A stretch of DNA of 64,000 nt from Cyclina sinensis (lineage: Eukaryota > Mollusca > Bivalvia > Venerida > Veneridae): assembly GCA_012932295.1 (NCBI GenBank), contig JAAONU010000001.1, positions 49,263,134 to 49,327,133 of the forward strand, in the 5' to 3' direction. A program made the translations under genes and the position numbers. Shown in pieces: positions 12,691 to 25,980 of the stretch. How positions within the stretch are numbered: position 1 is the stretch's first letter; every line of letters begins with the position of its first letter. Under the pieces are notes generated by a model, which saw only the letters and a list, made by a program, of their open reading frames with translations, searched no databases and was not told the DNA's origin.

Positions 12691-14309
12691 TCAGGTTAAA
12701 AGCTCCTCTGCCTGGTGTGTGCCTGTGCAAATATTTGAGTCGGATAAAGTTTATCGCTTAAGTTCGAACCACGTGTTTCTGGTAGGAAGAGTTGCGAAAT
12801 AATGCATAGCATTGCGATCCCTCCACACACAAAAAACAACAATCCGGGAACAAAGGTATTCTGAAAATATTTTTTACAGCTATAAAAATGTTAGCACAGT
12901 AGAACCTTTTTTTTCAACCTCAGGAGCGCAACATTCAATACAAAAGGTTCAATAGTCTATGCAGCATAAACTTAAGACTTATGAGGTTGAATGCTTTTTC
13001 TTTATTTGAATAGGATTAGAATGTAACCCCATATTGTAAATGTATTTTCATTTTTACAGTACTTAAATCTTGTCTGCTCACAGATGCCTGATATCTTGTC
13101 ATTTGCAATGCAATACGGTATTAATTTGCTCTTACCAAATAAACAAACTGAGGTCCAAACACTGCACCAAGCCGAGCGGTAACACTCAGACAGCCGTAAC
13201 CAATATTTCTATGATTATGAAAAAAAATGAATACATTTACCTTTTAAACGGAGTCTTAATCCGTGCTGGTAAACAATTTGGTAGACAACAGAGGGCCATA
13301 AGTGGTATCAATAAATACATTAACCAAACTATGATATCTTAGCATGCGTTATAATTTACTTGATTGCAATATGCTTATTCAGTTTCTCACAAGAGGAAAA
13401 TGTTGATTTGTTGTTGTTTATCAATGTAACTGTCAAATTCAACTTTGACCGATCAGTCAAGCTCAAACCGAAACAAGACATGAATCCCGTATGTATGTGA
13501 AAAATTAGTCTTATACCGTAAACAGCGCAATAAAACTGGCTTGACAATTTGCAGGCGCCCTGCATGGAAACAATAATTTTTGTACACAAACGGCATTGTT
13601 AATTATTTTAATTTGAAAAAGGTGCACTAAAATAAGAACAGTTAATAAGAACCATATTTTAAAAATTCTGTTCAATTAAATATCCACTTCTGCTATAGAT
13701 AAAGTCGGATCTAGATAGACAAGACGAACCATCAAATTGTTTTGTCCTTGGCGTTTGTTATAATTAGCATTTCATTGAAGATTAAGTAACCCAAATGATA
13801 AGTGTACCTACCTGATAACAGTAGGGTACATCTCGATTGTTATAGTCTGTATTGGTCCCCACGCTGTGGTTATAGCCACATTGGCCAATATTGCAAACAC
13901 ATTGGTTAAAATGTCACGGTTTTTGAAATCTGAAAAAAGCTATTCAAATTAAATGATGAATAAGTTCAGCGTATATATTTAATTGTACATCAATTGAAAC
14001 TAATGGAATCGTTTTTTTTTTTTTTTTTTTGTTTTTTTTTATTAATTATATTATGTAAATCAGAAGGCACAAGGGAGAATAGGCAGATAAAAATCGGATT
14101 TTTATTCATGCCTCTTTTCTCCTTTGATATGTGATTGAAAATATTGTTCACATTTACCCCGCCAGTTGGTGATAAGGAAAATTTATCGAAGCAAACTACC
14201 AAATGTTTCAGTGTGGCCATGATTAAGGATATAATAGCATTCGAAATATAAATAAATAAAGTTATTTCATTCAAATTCAAATAAAAAATTATGTTTAAAA
14301 AAAAAAAGG

Positions 14310-14860
14310 ACTACAGTGGTAAAAAACCCAAGCTGTACAGTCAAAGGTCCCTTACAGAATAGAGTACTCTTAATGGAAGAGAAACTGCTTGACTTTGCGT
14401 ACGTAAAACTGCAAAAATGAGTGGAAAGACGGCGAGATAAAACAGGATGACAGAGAAATTACAGAAAAGGTTCAGACCTGAAGAGTGAGTGTTGATGGAG
14501 AGATTTGTTTAATTTCAGGTAAAAAGACTGATAGGGATCTCATGATATGAAGAGACGTATTAGGAAGAGATTCCATCCGATGGTAGAACCAACCGACGTT
14601 GTGGATTCAGAACCGGTGAGGGAAAATAGTTAGAAAATTCAAAGATGAAAGAAAGAAGTAGGAAACTTGGATGTCAGGAAAGGAGATAAAAAATACTAGT
14701 TATGAATGCTATGACAAGAGATTAGACCAAAAAAGTAAATGAGGCAGGATCCAACCGTGTAGAAGCATGAAGATAAGTAATCAGAAATCCATAACGGAAG
14801 TCTAGACTAAAAATCAGACAGAGCTTTAAAAGGAAAGGGATGTGTCCATTTCTTCAACAT
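14310..14860. other. Purine-rich unexplained block in gene B intron
   Basis: About 550 bases in the intron between exons 5 and 6 are strongly biased to A and G on the plus strand, unlike the surrounding T-rich sequence. No long open frame and no clear tandem period can be seen. It could be an old mobile-element fragment. Confidence 0.35.
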
Positions 14861-17758
14861 CGTCAATTATCGCGATGATGACTGTCGAAAACCTTATTTG
14901 GAACATGTATATTTCTGAGGCCAGGAGTCACAAAATACCAGCCACTGAGACGCAACAGTATGGGAAACGACAAGCATGTGAACGATGCGTAAGAATACAT
15001 ACTGTCTAAATAAAGCTAACCACGCCAAATTTATCTGGTCATTCATTATCAATTGAAGTAAGATAGAATGAAAATGTTTAATTACCTATACACTGTACAA
15101 CACCAACCACAAAGCCGCAGATGGCAACACCAGCAAAACAAATTATAGACGTGAGCTTACGACCTATTCTTTAAATGGAACAAATAGAATTAGAAAGCTT
15201 TACAAATGCAATCCTCTGCATGAACAAATCTCATCGATAATATACTAAGAAAATAGTTCTATGCACAAATCAGTCAAGGAACATTTAAAATTAGATCCTT
15301 CTTGCATTTTACTTCATTATTTTTTTTTCACTTTTAACAGAAAAAGTTGATGTCTCACCTATTTTGCAGACGAAGTGATATAAGCTTAGATGGAATTGAG
15401 AAAAGGCTAAACAAGAAAAGATTTAGGTATATGTTTCCGGCGAAGGCCTTGATAGCGAAGCTGATGCCGTAATAAACCAACCCAAGTGCAAACCTGAAAT
15501 ATTGCAAGTTCTTACTATTGATAAGTTACTGACCAATTAATATTAAAGTAAGCACAGATCACAAAGTAAAAAAAATAAAGTCTTCAGATCAAATGTCGTT
15601 AATATAAACATAATTTTGTGAAACAATAGTAAATATAGATGAACTAACATTCATTTAAGTGCGAGTATGTTTTACCTCTTTTATATCTTTTGCCTACGAA
15701 TAAAGCAGCTCGTTCACAGTTGAATAGTAGAAATAAAAAAGTTTTTTCTATTGTGGACTTTATATATTTTGTAAAAGATTCTGTAGATCAACACGAATCA
15801 GCTGATATACATGTACTTTAATTTTTAATATTATGACATCACTTTGAGAGCGATGTTTGGAGGGACAATATATTTAAATCATGTTTGAAGTAAAGTAAAA
15901 TGACCCTCAGATTAGTTCTTGTGAATTTTCATACCTTGTTTATATATTGGTTTGGTGCATTTATTAATGAAACATTTGAGTGCAAGCACGAAGAGTGAAT
16001 GTAATCAGTCATGTGACGGCACACGATAATAGACACCTAAATATAGGTTTTATATCGTTCATAATGCTATAGCCTATGATGAAGAAACTTCCTATTATTT
16101 TACAATCACGAAATGTTGCATTGGGTGACAATGTGTCTGTAGATGGGTATTGGTAGACGTCATACTCACAGATAGTTAAAATCAATTCTTAGGCAATGAC
16201 AATCTATGGTTTAATATTGTCAGTGCAAAATAGTTATACTAACCAATTGACAGATAAAAGAATAGTTGTCTTTGCAAGCGCTTTAGACTTTATAAGATGG
16301 ATAAATGTGTATTTCGTAATTGTCTTGTCCGAACGTGTTGTTTGTATGTCAACAATCTCGATGTCTGGCTCCGGATATCTATTGAACTTCGCCACACGAC
16401 AAATTACAGCATGGGCCTCGTCCAGTCGGTCATGCGCAATGAACCAGCGGAAACTGTCTGGTACGATGCTGAAAAAAAGCGTACGAAAAATTCAAGACGA
16501 GAACATTATTTGCATATTTTACTGATTTTTCTTCACTCATTTTCTTCATAACGGCACAAAGTAACTTCTACTGTTATCTTTACAGATTCGAAATTATGAT
16601 GATGCATTAAACCTATCATACAAGGACAAGGAAACTCATTCATATTTTAGCCTGAGCACAAATTATTTGCACCTGTTCAGTTTGTTTTAGAAATTACATT
16701 TTCACTTATTGTAATGGGGTAAAATATATGTATACCATCACGCGTAAATGACCTTTTTATTATTAGAATAACGACCCTCCACTCGCTATTTTTACAGAAA
16801 AAGCAACCCTTTTCTGTAGAATTATGATTCTGTTAATTAGTTCCGACTCCCTTTATGTTTGTGAAAAATTGACCCTAACAATCACATTGTTTGACACACT
16901 AACGTTATTGTACTATTTCTAATGCTAACGTCTCTGCTATAACTTCAGTTTCTACTTCTAGTATTACTGTTTGAACCATTGTTATCCCTACACGTGCAGC
17001 TGCTTTTAAAATAAGAGTTCAATAACTTTAAATGACTTTAGCCTGTATATACTGTTTGATAAAACCAAAGTATTCTTAGAAGAACGACGACCTATGGTGA
17101 TAATTACTGACGCAAATTCCACAAACGATATTGTACTTGTTAGATGAGACCAGAGAAAACCATTATCCCAAACGAACGAATGCACTAAGGGCATTGTACA
17201 TAACTATTAAAATCCTTATTGTATTAAGTGTATTTGTTTAAAGGAAAAGTTCTCCATTTAATTTTCCATTAAGTTATGTAACTTAAATCTTACTAGTAAA
17301 TCGAGAGGTAACTTTTAACCATATGGTTATTGCAATAACAGTTGTTGCAGTCTTAGATGTATGTTTTCGAAATAAAGACAGTGTTTTGACTCCCACATTT
17401 TATGTCATTCTTTAACGTGCAGTATTCTTTCTATAAGATCATTTTTTATGTTAATGTTTCAACAATCTGTGTGTATGAAAAATGCGGAATTTTTTGTATA
17501 AAGTCTTCTTTCTAATTCCAGTTGCTTATATTGGTTCAAACAAAGACTTGATTTTTTTCCTCATATGCATTTCCAGTTAACTTAGCAAGATGGCATTTCT
17601 AAGGACAATCAGGTTACAACTGCATCGTAAGCTGAGCAGATTTCATCTTTTTAATCGGATCTTCATAACATTTTGATTTTTATGCTGTACTGGAGAAAAG
17701 CGATTACTCAAATGTTACCACCGTCAACAGGTTCTAGTTAAAAATGGTCGATAATAAT

Positions 17759-17880
17759 AGCCTTGACTGACTGATTATATTATTGTCAATAATCCTTATA
17801 TTTATTTCAGTTTTGTTTAGTTTACCAGGTCACTATATATGAATGCTCATTTATATATATATAATCAGTCAGTCCAGGCT
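17759..17880. repeat. Inverted repeat with 21-bp arms
   Basis: Arms 17759..17779 and 17860..17880 are reverse complements with one mismatch, separated by 80 bases of AT-rich loop. It lies in the intron between exons 2 and 3 of gene B. It may be a small MITE or the remains of one. Confidence 0.7.
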
Positions 17881-19609
17881 TTTAATATCTTGTCATAAGT
17901 TGATAAACTTATTTTAATATTCACTAATTTATACTGGCATTACTGATTAATATGTTGTATCATAAACACTTGTGTTTTTCCCTACTTACGAAATTTATCG
18001 TATGACAGAATGTCTTGATCTTAAAGTTATCGGTACAAGCGGAGATACATGGGATTCATGTGACTTTTGGGGTCAGTTTTCTATATAAAAAGACTAAACT
18101 ACTACATATTTCTACTCGAATACGAGTCGTAATACGTAGCAATAGCTTTCTCTTTAAAACAAAAAAAAACCGCAAATCATTGTTATATGGGGTTGAAATA
18201 CTATAAGTGAAAGGAGCTGTTTTCTAAAAAGAAAAATGAAGCACAACTTACCAACTTAAATTATTACAAAAGAAAAAAAGCATATTACATTAAGGGGAAA
18301 ACACTTATTTCTGTAGCCCTATGTTAGAATTTTAGAGAACTTACAACCATGTAAGAAGAAACGGCAGACCAAGTAAAGAGCAGAACAGCTGAATATATCT
18401 CCAATCCTGTACTAACCAGCCAACCAAAGCAAATAAACAAGACTGTATAGGCCAAGAGGGAAAACTGGTCACCCATGCCCGCCATTTCGTCACCGAAAAT
18501 TCAGCAACTATACAGTCTTGTATAGTTAAAAACATCCCTGCCCCAAATCCTATAAAAAGTCTTGCCACTGCAAACATTATCCAGTTTATTGACAAGAAGC
18601 CGACTAGATTAAAGATTATCACGCATATTAAACTTAAAAAATACGGTGGCTTTCTTCCGAAGAGATCTGAAATGTGCCCCGCTATTAAAGCGCCAATGAG
18701 CATGCCGAATGTTTGCATGTACATCACAGTGCTTGGTATATATTCAAGTCCACATAGAAGTTCAAACTGAAATAGAAAGACAAAATCAAAAATTAGATAT
18801 ATCACAAGACACTAGACCGTAAAAGCACGCTTAAAAATCGTGACGTCAGTCAAAAGTTGTCCTTCATGAAATAATGTAATGAAGATAGACTGAAATGATT
18901 AGAGTCCATCAACTGTCAATTATGACGCAGTCCATCAGCTATCAATCATGACGCACGTGAAACAAAATGACGTTAGTAAAGTTTCGTTTCGCATTATATT
19001 TATCACTAACAGTTTAATACTATCCTTTATCACTCACCCAATGTATTTGCGCAAATTTCACAGTTTGTAACCTATATTAACCGAAGAAAGAAGTACGTGT
19101 ACTCTGATATTCGATAAAATATTGTAGATACTGAAACAAGCATAATTTTACTGAAACTTTTATGAAAAAAAACTGGCTTATTCTAGAATTATCCGGGTTT
19201 TTTTTACTTTGAATACCTTAAATTTCCACTTGTAGTACATGCACCTGTCTTTTCTTGACGTTTTTCTAATGATAAGTAATTATTTAAGCGAGTATATAAT
19301 CTGACCTGAGTTTACAAATCTCAGAGTTCAAAATTTATGTTACTGCCGCTGGTGAGCTTAAAATTTTCCTGGACGAGAGTTAGATTCTTTTAATGACATG
19401 ATCTAAACATTCAGTTTTACCGTGTTCACTTCGTCTGTATTGAAAAGAACTAATAACAAACACGCACCAAGAAAATAGGTCCAAATAAAGTCAAAATATA
19501 TTAAGTAAAACTAAAGTGGAACACGTCTATAAGAAATGGAAAACATTAAATATTTGTAGAACCTGATAACAAAAATGCTGAAAAGGTTTAACCTATACTC
19601 TAATGAAAC

Positions 19610-20610
19610 TGATAAAAAATCTGAAAAAGGTGTCCTTCACTAAAATTAACCAGGAAAAATATGAAACCTTAGTAATGAAACTTTACAGGGTCCTTACCTG
19701 TGCATTGGTAAGTAAACATGTAAACTGACATGCCACTGTTTTTAGTCAGAAATATCCTATTTGCTAAAAAGTTATTTTTTCTCTAAGTTCCTAAGCGGGA
19801 AATTAACCAACAAAAAGGTAGTCAGAGTTATGTTCTTTCCCGGGTTCCTTACCTGTCCATTGTTACGTGTGTAAAGCGTCATTTCTTTCCTGTTTGTAAG
19901 AAATAAGAAATATCAAATTGGCCGGAAAAGATTAATAATTTATCTAAGTACGTCAAGGGCAGACTACACAAGAAAAAAGCAGCCACTGAATGTACCTTTC
20001 TAGGGGTCCTTAACTGTGTATTGGTAAGTAAGCATGTAAATTGTCAGAAACACAGATGACGGTAGCGGAACGCATATGACCTTTAGTCACCATAACCTAT
20101 CTTAATCTATCAAAAATCACAGTAAATTTTTCATGGCCACTGTTTCTTTCATTAGCAATTTACATCAATGAATCCTGTTTCAATGAATCCCTACGTCTGT
20201 TATCTGTTATTCGCTTTAAAATTTAAGTAATACCACCCAGTGCCTAATGTTTTAGGCTGCTTCCTGATTGTTCTAACATTCTGAAATCTCTTGATCCGTC
20301 CAATAACATCGCGTGTACCATATTCTTATGCAAAAGCCTGTAAACTTGTTAGTAGTAGAATCATAGTGACCGTGAAAAAAAAGTATTGTGACAGATTTTT
20401 AAAGACTTAAATAGTTTATGTTAAATTAAGATAAAATGAACTCTGATACTGTCGTCTGCGAGTAAAAACTGAAAAATATTGATATAATAGGGAGTTTACC
20501 CCGGAAAAAAGGTAGCCACGTTTATGTACATTTCCAGGGTCATGACCTGTGCGTTGGTAAGTAAGCCATGAATTTACTAAAGTCAGATATAGAAAAATAT
20601 CCAACTTGCT
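19610..20610. repeat. Degenerate tandem repeat, about 157-bp unit
   Basis: The phrase GTCCTTACCTGTGCATTGG recurs with changes at about 19,690, 19,846, 20,004 and 20,536. The first three are 156 to 158 bases apart, and the neighbouring sequence is also shared. The array lies in the first coding intron of gene B. Confidence 0.6.
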
Positions 20611-21179
20611 GGAATAGTTCAACCGGACGGAGATAGGGATGTACGGACGGACAGTGCGATTACTAGATATGAGGGTATAAAAATAAAACTAGTGGAGAAG
20701 AATCGATTTGTTTCATGCAAGCCAAGGAAAAATATATGTAGAACTTGAGACGTGTTGGACAAACTGATTGATAGAACAATCAGAAATGCGAAATATAGAA
20801 AAAATATATCATTAGAGTGCTAATAAGCAGCATCTTGAAAATCTTAAGACCTACCTCCGAAACAATTGTTTTAGCGCCTTGAACAAACTTGAAGTCCAAA
20901 CATTTGGTGTCATTTACATAACATTCTTGTTTATAGCACAGCGACGTTTCATTTGATCTACCAGCACATGACGTTTTATTTGAGCCTGTGACGTAACTCA
21001 AACACCACCAAGTTGGCGTTTCTGAAATCAATATCATACTTAAGACACAAAAGACCATTAGTGCACTTGTCCCTTGAACTGTAACCCCAATCTGAATTGA
21101 AAGCGGCCACATCCTCCAGTGTCTTCAAGAAGTTTATCTGGACTAGTAACTCCAAGGGAAGCCATGCTTCATTTTCTTC

Positions 21180-23620
21180 TGAAATGAAAATGTTAGTGTT
21201 GATGACATTTCAATGATACGGTTAAACTTGATTATATTGACGTGTATAACTTGAAAAATATCAAACTGAATTATTATTTGATTTTTAATGAAACATCCAT
21301 ATTCGTTTCCACTAATTTATTGATAAGATTATTGCCTACGTTCAGTTCCCAGACAAGTACATACATAACAATGTCTAGCTTTTTTATGACGATTGTTCAC
21401 AATTATACGACAGATACGAAATATGATTAACTACATCGTAAATGAGGTAAACAAATCCCAATTATTCAAGAACATAACAACTTAGGATGTCGTTTGCATT
21501 AATATGTAAGGATTTGCACGACCTTTCATGCAGATAGGTTTCAGCTCTGTGTGTGTGCGTGCCTGCGTTCGTGCGACTATTTTATGTACAACATCTAAAC
21601 AAAATAGGTTAAAGTTTACTTTGTTTACCTTTTACCTACGTTTTGTAAGCTAACCATAAGCATTTTAAAGGATTTCGGATAATGTCTTTTAAGTATTCTA
21701 TTTCCTAACAATTGATAGTGATTCTTAAAAGTTATTTATTAATCCATTCAAACCAAATTTTAAATTAGTTGAATTAGAGTCTACCGTCAATCATTGCATT
21801 AAATCGTATATACAGATGTTGAACATGTAAGTAAATCGTTTTGTAACTTGAATATTATAGAACACAGATACATGACGAGTCTTGTTTCGATAGCTTAATT
21901 CTATCAGAGTTACACTAAAAATGGGTAAGACAAGCGGCATGTTTTATGAGCAGAACATTTATCACTCTTTTAGTTTGCCTGTTTTATAATCACATGATAG
22001 AACAAAACTCACATGCAACTTAGAAGCTTGTAGATGTTAAGAGTATTTTCTTTGAGCATTTATATTTTAAATAATATGCATGCTAAATTCATGAACACGC
22101 ACTGAAATTGAAATATTGAAGAATCCTAAGAAAACATCCGAGGAAGATATATGCGAAAACGTAAAGTAGTTACAAAAAATTATCCATTACCAAAGCCTTT
22201 AAGCTGTATTCTGTTTTTTTTTTTTTTTTTTTTTTTTTTTGGTTTTTTAACTCCGGATTGCGACAGAATATTATAAACTAAGTAATATAGTGTCAAGTCA
22301 ATACCTATTCGCTGTTAGGTTTCAACTGAATGCATTCTGGTCACGCTTTTTATGTTTACAGCTCAAGTCACACACGTTATCATTATTTTTATTTTTATTA
22401 TTATTCTTTCGCAGTTTTTCTTGAACACTTAAATTTCATTGAATGTATGTGTATTTTCGTGTAACCAAAAAAAAAGGTTTCAAATTGACTAGAGATGTAT
22501 AACGAACAATACATACAAAGTAATGTTCTTTACTATGTTGAAAAGACATAACAAAAAATAATCTTCTTTTAAGAGAGCATCTGATATAATGATATAACAT
22601 AAGCTTGCATTCTATTATTCACTTCGCTTAACGGGACCTAAAACAGTGTTATGGTCTTGCATAATCATTGTATTTTTATCATATTCATTGTTACTGTTTT
22701 ATATGCAGTGTTCATATTGTCCTTCGAATGTATTCGTGACCATGTTAACGCCGCTAACATGTTGTAAGGTAGAATAAAACCAAGCCATCAAGAATAATAC
22801 ATTGAGAAAATATAAAACTGAAGTCTATGTGACCAGGTTAGTAGAATTATTTCAATTTTACCTCGTAGATATATATTACGAACGATATTACAAAATCCTG
22901 TCTTTGAGGTATGCTTATTTTATTAAGTATTCCTAGAGAATTTTATTAGTCAGGTGCGACGCAGCCTTGCGACCAATTTTATTTCATTTGAGCGAACTTA
23001 TAAACACTAACCATGTTTTAGTATGTATTGTGGATAAAGTTACTGTAATCTACCTACTAACTGAGCCAACTGTGATTTATCCATATAAACTGTGAATGAA
23101 TATGAAGAATACTGCAATGCGCGGACAGTACAAAATTTGAACCAATGATATGTGTTAGGGCACGATGTAGTTAATTGACGGGTCGTTTAGGTCGAGTATG
23201 CAAATTACATGCAGCCGAAAGTAGGCCTGGTGATATCAAGATTCATAACTGCTTTTACATAATTTATGCTTGAATTATTATGTAACAACTCATTTATTGT
23301 GGCGTCTTAGTAAACACCAAAAAAAGAGTAAAAGTATTATTTTCTGATTTTTTCCCAGATATTTTTCATTGCCCTTTTTCAAATAATTTGAGATTATTTG
23401 CGCACACTTTTTTATTTTATCTCTCTTCAAGATTTTGTGGTATGTACAATTCCTAATAATTAAGTTGAACGTATTGCTTTGAAAAGTAATTTCACCAGCT
23501 AATATCAGAATATGAGACACTATTCCTGTTTTCGACATTTCCTGTCCCCATTTTGAATACATGCGGAAGGTTAGAAAGATAAGAAAAAATTCGAAGGTTA
23601 GTAAATTGCATTATATTTCA
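21180..23620. other. Divergent intergenic region between transporter genes B and C
   Basis: About 2.4 kb between the start codons of two divergently transcribed paralogues. Both genes have splice acceptors just before the ATG, so their 5'-UTR exons and promoters probably lie here. I could not identify a TATA box or other promoter element with confidence. A T-homopolymer lies at about 22,214 to 22,240. Confidence 0.5.
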
Positions 23621-23634
23621 GCATTGATTAAATC

Positions 23635-25936
23635 ATGGATTCGGTTACAGTTAGAAGTCCAGATAAAATAATTGAAGATACTGGAGGATGCGGACGCTTT
23701 CAAGTGCGACTTGGTGTGACAGCTCATTTAACAAAAATACTAAGTTGTTTTAGTGTTATGAGTATGATACTGATTTCCGCTACGCCTACATGGTGGTGTG
23801 TTCGTGACGCCAACGCATCAAATATGACAGTATGTGAAAGTGCAAATGATACATCACAATGTCATTGGATGGAGTGTCATGTGAATAGCACAAAATGCTC
23901 GGGATTCCAGTTCAAAGAAGGTGCTAGAACACTAGTTTCAGAGGTAAAACTTAAGGATTGTATCCAATGATTGACCTCGAAAATTATCTTTTGATTAAGG
24001 TTCATGAATATTTCTGTCGAAAGGCAAGAGAATAGCATGTTCAAGAAGTAACATTATAAATCATGTTATTGATTTTTACAAATAAAAGAACCCAGTTCTT
24101 ACTTTTGTATACTAAAATATATTTCAATTTCACAAGGAATTTATAGTTGACGTTTAGAATTAACACCTACACATAGTTTCGGGAATTGTGTGTTACTCGG
24201 AAAAAAAGATGTAAAATTATTGGATGTAAGTCATGTCTATTAGTCTTCAAATTCAATAAATTTAAATCATCGAAAATTAGAATATCCTCGATATTTTCTA
24301 AGAGGTCAATTACAAAATTATGTTTCTTCACATTACAGTTTCAACTTGTGTGTGGGCTTGATTATGTTCCAAGTACTGTGATGTCAATGCAAACATTCGG
24401 CATGCTTCTTGGTGCTTTTTTAGCTGGTCAAAGTTCCGATCTTTTCGGAAGAAAACCACCTTTCTTTAGTAGTTTTATCATCCTGATTCTTTCTAATGCT
24501 ATTGGCTTTTTGTCGGTTAACTGGATTATGTTTGCAGTAGCGAGGGTATTCATAGGCATTGGTGCTGGGATCTTTTTAGCTATACAATATTGTTTAGTCG
24601 GGGAATTCACTCTTACATCTTGGCGGGCATGGGTTACTAGTTTTCCTTCTTGGCCCATACACTCTTGTCTGTTTGCTTTGGTTGGTTGGTTGATACAAGA
24701 CTGGCGATATATGCAACTGTTCACCTGTCTTCTTGGTCTGCCATTACTTCTAACTTGGTTGTAAGTCTTTAATTTTTTTTTCATAATGTTTCAGTAAAAC
24801 TTTACTCGTGTAATATTTAGAACCAATAAACAATAAATAATCAATCAATGGATAGATTTAAGCCGATGCGAATCTTGTTTGATAGGTGTAATGATTTGGA
24901 TAAAAATAACTCTACTTTCAATAGACGTTTACTGTGTGAAATTTTGCAAGATCAGTGGAGTTTTCAAATATTTTGGTAGAAACAATGGTTGACGTATTTG
25001 TACACGTTTTGCAGCATAATACCAGAAAGCTTCCGTTGGTACATTGGGCATGACCGTTTGAAAGATGCCCAAAAGGTCATCAGTCGAGTGGCGATGTTCA
25101 ATAAATACCCAGTGCCGGAGATCGGTACTGTTGGTTTATCTACAACGCTACAAAAGACAGACCAGAAGTACACATTCATTCATCTTTTCAAGTCAAAACA
25201 TCTAGCTAAGATAACATTACTTTTGTCAATCAATTGGTAAGTACTGATATGATCATAATTTGTACATAATATTTCAATTAGGCATTGCCTTATAAATTGT
25301 GAATATTTGTAAATATGTTCTACTCTGAAAATAGAACTTGTTTTTTTTATTTACTTTCTAAGACTTAACGCCATTTCGAATATTGTTTATAACATTGATG
25401 AGATATATGTATTTTTAACATTACTTATTATATTGTTAAGACGTTGTCCTTCCGTCACGGAGTGACCGACCAGCGCCATAACTCCCAAGTTTAAACTGTA
25501 ACGTAGTGCGATTATGAATAAAAATAAGAAACGATGCGTGTCAGTTGCAGTCATAATTTACAGACTAATAACTGAGCGAAAACCCTTTGTTTTTTAAAGG
25601 CAGGCAGCATGTCCGTCCAGAGCCGTATATATTAGATTAAGTTGTAACCAAGTTGGGGTGTTTATGATAATAGGGGAATAATGCATGTGGATTGTCGTTA
25701 CAATTAGCTCTGCTAGCTGAGTTATACTAGCCCTTAATGTTTAAAAAATGTAAAAAGTGGGTCCATCTACAGCCATTTCTCTGTAGTGCTTTGTTACACT
25801 TGACTGAAACTTTGTATACTTCTTTATAACAGTGCGGGAAAACTGGTAGAATCATAAGGACCCCCACATAGTCGGCATGATTAGTAAAGTACATTCTTTC
25901 AAATTTGTCTCGAGTGATATGTTCGTCTTATGTAAT

Positions 25937-25980
<44 letters not shown>

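Larger units (their letters stand above)
12696..21165 (-). pseudogene. SLC22-like MFS transporter, gene B (8 exons, 1-base deletion in exon 1)
   Basis: Coding exons: 21165..20855, 18766..18345, 16468..16244, 15493..15359, 15168..15086, 13929..13812, 13208..13136, 12860..12696, all with GT-AG borders. Exons 2 to 8 are intact, in phase, and match genes C and D. They include S-D-L-F-G-R-K-P-P (helix 2-3 loop), P-D-S-F-R-W after helix 6, and L-P-E-T-R at the C-terminus. Exon 1 is 311 bases, one short of a whole number of codons. From the ATG the frame reads through G-G-C-G-R-F-Q, then shifts at a run of four G (plus-strand C, 21085..21088). The frame resumes in the second frame with helix 1 and a glycosylated cysteine loop. 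With that base the protein would be 510 residues. This is either a recent pseudogene, a sequencing error in a homopolymer, or a gene using the internal ATG at 21112. The ATG follows an acceptor (TTTCAG) by 13 bases. Confidence 0.85.

Noticed and set aside
24428..24784. 118-codon minus-strand frame at gene C exon 2, and similar frames opposite other transporter exons (for example 1218..1442, 16196..16525, 24964..25179, 35211..35432)
   Set aside because: These are antisense shadows of the conserved transporter exons.
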